Shown here: piece by piece, positions 59,843 through 64,000 of the stretch
Numbering within the stretch: position 1 is the first letter of the stretch
How the letters are laid out: every line of letters begins with the position of its first letter
NCBI RefSeq assembly: GCF_017876395.1
Contig: NZ_JAGINX010000001.1
Location: 1 to 64,000 of the forward strand
Source: Nesterenkonia lacusekhoensis
Lineage (GTDB): Bacteria; Actinomycetota; Actinomycetes; Actinomycetales; Micrococcaceae
Reading direction: 5' to 3'
Length of the DNA stretch: 64,000 nucleotides
Translations under genes and position numbers: made by a program
Notes under the pieces: model-generated
Database searches by the model: none
The model's input: the letters and a program-made list of their open reading frames with translations, nothing else
Told to the model about the DNA's origin: nothing

Positions 59843-59896
59843 ACCGAACCTGTCACCAGTTCGTTCCTCACGCCCTAAAGGCCGACTTAGCTCGAT

Positions 59897-59922
59897 CCAT
59901 CCCTCCAGTCTACGCCGGGTAG
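59897..59922 (-). repeat. Right terminal inverted repeat of the OYE-targeting element
   Basis: CCATCCCTCCAGTCTACGCC..GGGTAG, the mirrored partner of 54945-54970. It contains the stop codon (59910-59912) and the last codons of the rewritten Old Yellow Enzyme gene. Confidence 0.8.
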
Positions 59923-60986
59923 TTTGGGTAGTCGGTGTACCCGCGCTCGCCGCCCACGTAGAAGGTGGCGGGGTTGGGCTCGTTCTCCGGGAGGTCCTCC
60001 TGCCAGCGGCGGACCAGGTCCGGGTTGGCGATCACAGCACGCCCGACGCCGACGGTCTCGGCCAGCTCCTCCTCCATGATCTGGACTGCCTCCTCGCGGG
60101 TGGTCTGCACGCCGAAGCCTGAGTTGGCGATCAGCGGGGCGCCGGAGACCTTCCGGATCATCTGGACCATCTCGGAGGCCGGCTCCGCATGGAGGATGTC
60201 GACGTGGGCCAGGTTCAACGGAGCGAAGCCCTCAGCGATGGCGCGGTAGGTGGCCAGTGCATCGTCGTAGTCCTCCTCCAGCGCGCCCTGGATGTTGTGC
60301 TGCGGGGACAGGCGGATGCCGGTCTTGTCAGATCCGATGGCCTCGGCCACCGCGGCGACGACCTCCACGGACAGCCGGGCGCGGTTCTCCGGGGAGCCGC
60401 CGTAGGAGTCGGTGCGCTCGTTGGAGGCCGGAGCGGTGAACTCGTGGATCAGGTAGCCGTTGGCGCCGTGGATCTGCACGCCGTCCATGCCCGCGGCGAT
60501 CGCGTTCTGGGCACCGCGCACGAACTGCTGGATGGTCTCGGCGACCTCCTCAGTGGTCAGTGCATGCGGCACCGGGTGCGGCTGCTTGCCCTCCGGAGTG
60601 CGGATCTCGCCGGGTGCCGCCAGCGCGCTGGGTGCGGTGACCCGGCCGGTGGTGGACAGTGTGGAGTGCCCGATGCGCCCGCCGTGCATGATCTGCATGA
60701 CGATCTTGCCGCCCTCGGCATGCACTGCCTCGGTGACGCGCTTCCAGCCCTCGACGTGTTCGGGGCCTTCGATGCCGGGCTGGCCCATCCAGGTGCGGCC
60801 CTCGCCCACAGGCCAGGTGCCCTCAGTGACGATCAGGCCGGTGGAGGCGCGCTGGCGGTAGTACTCGACGACGGCGTCGGTGGGCACCCCGTTCTCATCG
60901 GAGCGGATGCGGGTCAGCGGCGCCATCACCAGACGGTTGGCCAGCTCAGTGGACCCCAGCGCAGTGGGGGAGAAGAGGGAGGTCAT
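59910..60986 (-). CDS. Old Yellow Enzyme family alkene reductase
   Basis: A 358-aa FMN-dependent NAD(P)H:enone oxidoreductase. MTSLFSPTALGSTELANRLV, the flavin-site APLTRIRSDENG, the substrate-binding HGANGYLIHEF (His/Asn pair, about 180), SPENRARLSVEVV and GVGRAVIANPDLVRR are family hallmarks. The start at 60986 has AAGGA upstream; a longer in-frame extension lies over tRNA-Arg. The last seven codons (PNYPA region) come from the mobile element. Its original end lies at 54900-54930. The TIM-barrel and active site are unaffected. Confidence 0.95.
   Translation of the reverse strand: MTSLFSPTALGSTELANRLVMAPLTRIRSDENGVPTDAVVEYYRQRASTGLIVTEGTWPVGEGRTWMGQPGIEGPEHVEGWKRVTEAVHAEGGKIVMQIMHGGRIGHSTLSTTGRVTAPSALAAPGEIRTPEGKQPHPVPHALTTEEVAETIQQFVRGAQNAIAAGMDGVQIHGANGYLIHEFTAPASNERTDSYGGSPENRARLSVEVVAAVAEAIGSDKTGIRLSPQHNIQGALEEDYDDALATYRAIAEGFAPLNLAHVDILHAEPASEMVQMIRKVSGAPLIANSGFGVQTTREEAVQIMEEELAETVGVGRAVIANPDLVRRWQEDLPENEPNPATFYVGGERGYTDYPNYPA
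59926..59940. repeat. Right attachment-site direct repeat
   Basis: GGGTAGTCGGTGTAC, the second copy of the 15-bp repeat at 54916-54930. It encodes the YTDYP segment of the Old Yellow Enzyme C-terminus. Confidence 0.85.
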
Positions 60987-61091
60987 GCAGGTCCTTTCGC
61001 GGTCCTCACGAACGAGTTGTTCCGCGGGGAGAACCTGCCGGGACCGCCGAGGATTCCTGAGTGATGGCAACGTCACATCGACGACGCCGGT

Positions 61092-61164
61092 GGTCCCCCC
61101 GGCAGGATTCGAACCTGCGACACCCGCTTTAGGAGAGCGGTGCTCTATCCCCTGAGCTACGGAG
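61092..61164 (-). tRNA. tRNA-Arg (CCT)
   Basis: On the minus strand CCCTCCG pairs with CGGGGGG. The D-arm is AGCTCAGGGGATAGAGC. The anticodon stem CCGCT/AGCGG has loop CTCCTAA (anticodon CCT). The T-arm has GGTTCGAATCC. The discriminator is A, CCA not encoded, 73 nt. It lies upstream of the Old Yellow Enzyme gene on the same strand. Confidence 0.94.
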
Positions 61165-61231
61165 GGAGGGAGGTGCACTGCCTGGAGCCGTGCACCGGAC
61201 TATCGTACCGTCACACGCCCGGCAGGCCGAG

Positions 61232-61861
61232 TCAGCGTTGTTGCCGCACGGATGACTTCACGATGCTCATGATCATCGTGCCGAGCACCGCGGCGCCCAC
61301 GACCACCAGCAGGGCCCAGGAGGCCATCGTCAGGGAGGAGGAGACTGCCACCAGCCCCTCGTCCAGGGGATCGTCGGTCAGGATGCGGTCGATCCAGAAG
61401 TTCTCGGTGATGTCGACGACGGCGAACAGTGCCGCCGCCGCGACCAGCACCCAGCGGAACACGCCCCGGCGCATCACCAGTCCGGCCACAGCCCAGGTGG
61501 ACAGCGCGACGGAGACGGGGAAGATGATCCCGGCGGTCTTATGCAGGAAGTTCAGCTGGCCGGTGGCCGTCTCGTCCATCACGCTGCGCAGCCGGTCGAT
61601 GTCTCCGGCGTCGTAGCCCATCAGCCGCGCATCCGGCATGGCGAATCCGCCGGCGAAATGGGTCATCTGCGGCAGCGTATAGAGGTGCAGGTAGATGAAC
61701 ATGAACACGGTGACGCCCAGCAGCGCATAGACCAGCAGCTTCGGGTTCGACGTGGTGCCCTCGGCCGCGCGCCGATCAGCCGCTGAGCGGAAGCCGTCAC
61801 GGACCGTGGGGCGGGGCTGCTGAGCGGGGTTGCCGCGAGTCTTCTTGCGCCGTCTGGACAT
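61232..61861 (-). CDS. Four-TM membrane protein, unknown function
   Basis: A 209-aa protein. A basic N-terminus (MSRRRKKTRGNPAQQ) precedes TM1 (about 43-62), an extracytoplasmic loop with MTHFAGGFAMPDARLMGYD, and three more hydrophobic segments (about 105-125, 132-150, 175-198). I do not recognise the family. The start at 61861 has GGGAG about 9 nt upstream, preferred over an ATG at 61909. It is divergent from the helicase gene. Confidence 0.75.
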   Translation of the reverse strand: MSRRRKKTRGNPAQQPRPTVRDGFRSAADRRAAEGTTSNPKLLVYALLGVTVFMFIYLHLYTLPQMTHFAGGFAMPDARLMGYDAGDIDRLRSVMDETATGQLNFLHKTAGIIFPVSVALSTWAVAGLVMRRGVFRWVLVAAAALFAVVDITENFWIDRILTDDPLDEGLVAVSSSLTMASWALLVVVGAAVLGTMIMSIVKSSVRQQR

Positions 61862-61998
61862 GGGGTCATTCTCCCATGGGGCTCTCGGCGCGCGGCGGCC
61901 CCGCCTCATTTCGCCGGCCCCGTTCTGAGGTGCAGCGGCGCAGATGCGGCCGCGGGCGGCGTCGCCGTGTCCCCGCCACCTCCTACACTGGTCGCATC

Positions 61999-64000
61999 AT
62001 GGATTTTGTCTTCACGCCTCCCTCGGAACGTTCCGGCCCCTCCGCCCGCTCGGCCGCTGCCGGGCAGGATGCTCAGCGCGGCCAGGGGGCTCAGCGCGGG
62101 GCTGGGCAGGGATCCGACGACGCCGGCCCGGCCGTCCTGCAGGAGGCAGCCGCCTCCCCGGCCGCTGAGGCGGACCCTGCCGCCGGCCTGAACCCGCAGC
62201 AGCGCGAGGCGGTCCTGCACCACGGAAGCCCGCTGCTGATCGTCGCCGGCGCCGGCTCGGGCAAGACCAGCGTGCTGACCCGGCGGATCGCTCATATGCT
62301 GCAGTCCGGGATGGCCCGGCCGCACGAGATCCTGGCGATCACCTTCACCAACAAGGCGGCCCGGGAGATGAAGGAACGCATCGCCGGACTGGTCGGCCCC
62401 ACCGCCGAACGCATGTGGATCTCCACCTTCCACTCCTCCTGTGTGCGCATCCTGCGCGCCGAGGCCGCGCACCTGGGCCGCAAGTCCACCTTCACGATCT
62501 ACGACGCCGCCGATTCGCTGCGGCTGATCACCACGATCGCCAAGATGCATGATCTGGACCCCAAGCGGTTCGCCCCACGCGCGATCAAGAACAAGATCTC
62601 TTCGCTGAAGAACGAGCTCGTCGACGCCGAGACCTTCCAGGCCACTGCGCCCAATGAGCCGTTCTCCGAAGCGGTGGCCACCGTCTATCGCGAATACACC
62701 GAGCGGCTGCGTGCGGCCAACGCCTATGACTTCGACGACCTGCTGGCCGAGACCGTGTGGATGTTCGACGCCTTCCCCGCTCTGCTGGACAACTACCGGC
62801 GTCGCTTCCGTCACGTGCTGGTCGATGAGTATCAGGACACCAACCACGCCCAGTACCGGCTGGTCCGCCAGCTCACCGGCGGCCGGGAGGACGTGCAGAC
62901 CGAGCCGGCCGAGCTGACTGTGGTCGGCGACTCCGATCAGTCGATCTATGCCTTCCGCGGCGCCGACATCCGCAACATCGTGGAGTTCGAGCGCGACTAT
63001 CCGGAGGCCACCACCATCAAGCTGGAGCAGAACTACCGCTCCACCCAGACCATCCTCGACGCCGCCAACGGCGTGATCTCCCAGAACCCGGGCCGCCAAG
63101 AGAAGAAGCTGTGGACCGACGAGGGCGAGGGTGCTCCGGTGCGCCTGCACGTGGCGCCTTCGGAGAACGATGAGGCCGACTGGATCGCCCGGACCATCGA
63201 CGAGCTCGGTGACTCTGAGGGCCTCCGCCCCTCCGACGTGGCGGTGTTCTACCGCACCAACGCGCAGTCCCGTTCCCTGGAGGAGCGGCTGATCAACCGC
63301 GGGATCCCCTACCGAGTCATCGGCGGCACCCGCTTCTATGACCGTAAGGAGATCAAGGACGCGCTGGCCTACCTGCACGTCATCAACAACCCCGACGACG
63401 ACGTCAACCTGCGGCGGATCCTCAACGAGCCCAAGCGCGGGATCGGGGACCGGGCCGAAGGTGCCGTCGCGGCACTGGCCCAGCGGGACCGGACCACCTT
63501 CTTCGAAGCGCTTCGCCGCGCCGAGCAGGCCCCGGCCATCGCCACGCGCTCGCTGAAGGCCATCAACTCCTTCGTCCGGATGATGGATGACCTGATCCAG
63601 CTGAACCAGGACGAGAAGCCCTCGGTGGTGCTGGAGGCCGTGCTGGAGCAGTCCGGGATGATGGAGGCTCTGCGCCAGTCCAAGGACCTGCAGGACGAGT
63701 CCCGTGCGGACAACCTGGGCGAGCTCGTGGCCGTGGTCAAGGAGTATGAGGCCGACGCCTCGGCCTCCGATGCTTCGGCCTCCGACGCCGGGATGTCCAG
63801 TGCCGAGGAGCAGCCGGAGGAGGCGGCGTCGCCGGATCAGCCTGCGGGCCGGGGCACACTGGCCGGCTTCCTCGAGCAGGTCAGCCTGATCGCCGACGCC
63901 GATGCCATCCCGTCGGCCGGCGATGAGGAGTCTGAGCGGCTGGCCCGTGAGCAGGGTCAGGTCACACTGATGACTCTGCACACTGCGAAGGGACTCGAAT
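61999..64000 (+). CDS. pcrA: UvrD/PcrA/Rep-type ATP-dependent DNA helicase (3' end beyond window)
   Basis: Superfamily 1 3'-5' helicase acting in nucleotide excision and mismatch repair and in clearing replication roadblocks. 667 codons are visible and the frame is open at the window end. A 65-residue Gly/Ala/Gln-rich N-terminal extension precedes LNPQQREAVLHHGSPLLIVAGAGSGKTS (quoted in part; Walker A about 86-93). The DEYQD box (about 275), GDSDQSIYAFRGADI (motif III) and QVTLMTLHTAKGLE (motif V) follow. No stop exists before 64000. The 3' quarter is missing. Start ATG 61999, without a clear ribosome site. Confidence 0.93.
   Translation, partial: MDFVFTPPSERSGPSARSAAAGQDAQRGQGAQRGAGQGSDDAGPAVLQEAAASPAAEADPAAGLNPQQREAVLHHGSPLLIVAGAGSGKTSVLTRRIAHMLQSGMARPHEILAITFTNKAAREMKERIAGLVGPTAERMWISTFHSSCVRILRAEAAHLGRKSTFTIYDAADSLRLITTIAKMHDLDPKRFAPRAIKNKISSLKNELVDAETFQATAPNEPFSEAVATVYREYTERLRAANAYDFDDLLAETVWMFDAFPALLDNYRRRFRHVLVDEYQDTNHAQYRLVRQLTGGREDVQTEPAELTVVGDSDQSIYAFRGADIRNIVEFERDYPEATTIKLEQNYRSTQTILDAANGVISQNPGRQEKKLWTDEGEGAPVRLHVAPSENDEADWIARTIDELGDSEGLRPSDVAVFYRTNAQSRSLEERLINRGIPYRVIGGTRFYDRKEIKDALAYLHVINNPDDDVNLRRILNEPKRGIGDRAEGAVAALAQRDRTTFFEALRRAEQAPAIATRSLKAINSFVRMMDDLIQLNQDEKPSVVLEAVLEQSGMMEALRQSKDLQDESRADNLGELVAVVKEYEADASASDASASDAGMSSAEEQPEEAASPDQPAGRGTLAGFLEQVSLIADADAIPSAGDEESERLAREQGQVTLMTLHTAKGLE

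Larger units (their letters stand above)
57143..59870. mobile_element. IS3-family insertion sequence, interrupted by an IS30 element
   Basis: The termini TGAGGAACGGATCGGTGACA (57143) and its imperfect complement TGTCACCAGTTCGTTCCTCA (ending 59870) form an inverted repeat of about 20 bp with TG...CA ends. GGGCG/CGCCC just outside also mirror each other, so the true edges may be 57138 and 59875. No target duplication is visible. It contains orfA, orfB and, inside orfB, the IS30 element at 58100-59551. Confidence 0.85.
54931..59925. mobile_element. 5-kb element inserted in the 3' end of an Old Yellow Enzyme gene
   Basis: It is bounded by a 15-bp direct repeat, with 26-bp imperfect terminal inverted repeats (54945-54970 and 59897-59922, 21 matches). 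Contents: an HNH-type gene, the cmtR-cadD cadmium module and an IS3 element split by an IS30 element. The right end rewrites the gene's C-terminus as TDYPNYPA-stop. The left end encodes TDYSYYPA-stop in the opposite orientation. No integrase or resolvase is recognisable, so it is either non-autonomous or has lost it. The HNH gene looks A+T-richer than its surroundings. Confidence 0.85.

Noticed and set aside
57138-59878. 3-4-bp target duplication of the IS3 element
   Set aside because: The flanking bases (ACT left, TAA right, or GGCG/CGCC) do not form a direct repeat; it may have been lost by rearrangement.
60987-61178. 64-residue N-terminal extension of the Old Yellow Enzyme
   Set aside because: It translates the tRNA-Arg gene (SVAQGIEHRSPKAGVAGSNP is the usual tRNA artefact).
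61906-63981. 691-codon minus-strand ORF at the right edge
   Set aside because: Antisense shadow of the UvrD/PcrA gene, whose plus-strand frame has all helicase motifs but no stop inside the window.

Overview
The window is chromosomal DNA of a high-GC Gram-positive bacterium of the Actinomycetota. The 16S and 23S sequences, the leaderless-looking starts, the MtrB/TrcS-type kinase, DUF3263, DUF3027, an XPB helicase and a CIRCE-controlled groEL without groES all fit the Micrococcaceae. The 16S variable regions look most like Nesterenkonia; that genus call is from memory and was not searched.

Layout. 1-6000: a complete rrn operon (16S-23S-5S, no tRNA in the spacers) with leader promoter and terminator. 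6.2-23.1 kb: housekeeping genes. These are two MFS exporters, tRNA-Pro, a TetR regulator, malate synthase with a divergent IclR regulator, alanine dehydrogenase with a divergent Lrp regulator, trehalose synthesis (otsA-otsB), a DsbA-like thioredoxin, tRNA-Thr, an NAD(P)-binding protein, tRNA-Val, a ThrE-type exporter and uracil-DNA glycosylase. 23.2-26.9 kb: a 3.7-kb composite transposon bounded by an 8-bp target duplication (GGCAAAAA). It has a solo left end of an ISL3-type IS, a complete ISL3-type IS at the right, and cargo of a GlxA/AraC-type regulator, an antibiotic-biosynthesis-monooxygenase-fold protein and a tRNA-Thr 3' fragment. 27-42 kb: DUF3263 and LytR_C proteins, groEL under tandem CIRCE operators, an orphan WXG100 protein, a 5'-truncated YkvI-like gene, a two-component system, an XPB helicase operon, a cold-shock protein, DUF3027, serC/DtxR and a repeat-rich NlpC/P60 hydrolase. 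42-50 kb: a molybdenum/formate module of mobA, moeA, fdhD and an FdhF/YdeP-type oxidoreductase, with a divergent OFA-type transporter. 50-55 kb: cspA, a second monooxygenase-fold protein, a DHA2 exporter, an RpiR regulator and a DMT permease. 54.9-59.9 kb: a 5-kb mobile element in the 3' end of an Old Yellow Enzyme gene. 60-64 kb: that gene, tRNA-Arg, a membrane protein and the start of a UvrD/PcrA helicase that runs off the window.

The most unusual feature is the 54.9-59.9 kb element. It is flanked by a 15-bp direct repeat (GGGTAGTCGGTGTAC). The host gene's original last codons (...YTDYPFYEG-stop) lie stranded at the far, left, side, while the element's right end supplies a substitute C-terminus (...TDYPNYPA-stop). 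The element's left end, read in the opposite orientation, encodes another version (TDYSYYPA-stop). Both ends are therefore mirrored copies of a gene-repairing attachment arm, so the element could in principle insert either way round and keep the target gene intact. It carries an HNH endonuclease gene, a CmtR-CadD cadmium module and an IS3 element split by an IS30 element, but no recognisable integrase.

Regulation visible in the sequence includes divergent regulator/target pairs (IclR-aceB, Lrp-ald, GlxA-monooxygenase, RpiR-MFS with a 30-bp dyad), tandem CIRCE sites and long-armed intergenic hairpins at three gene ends.
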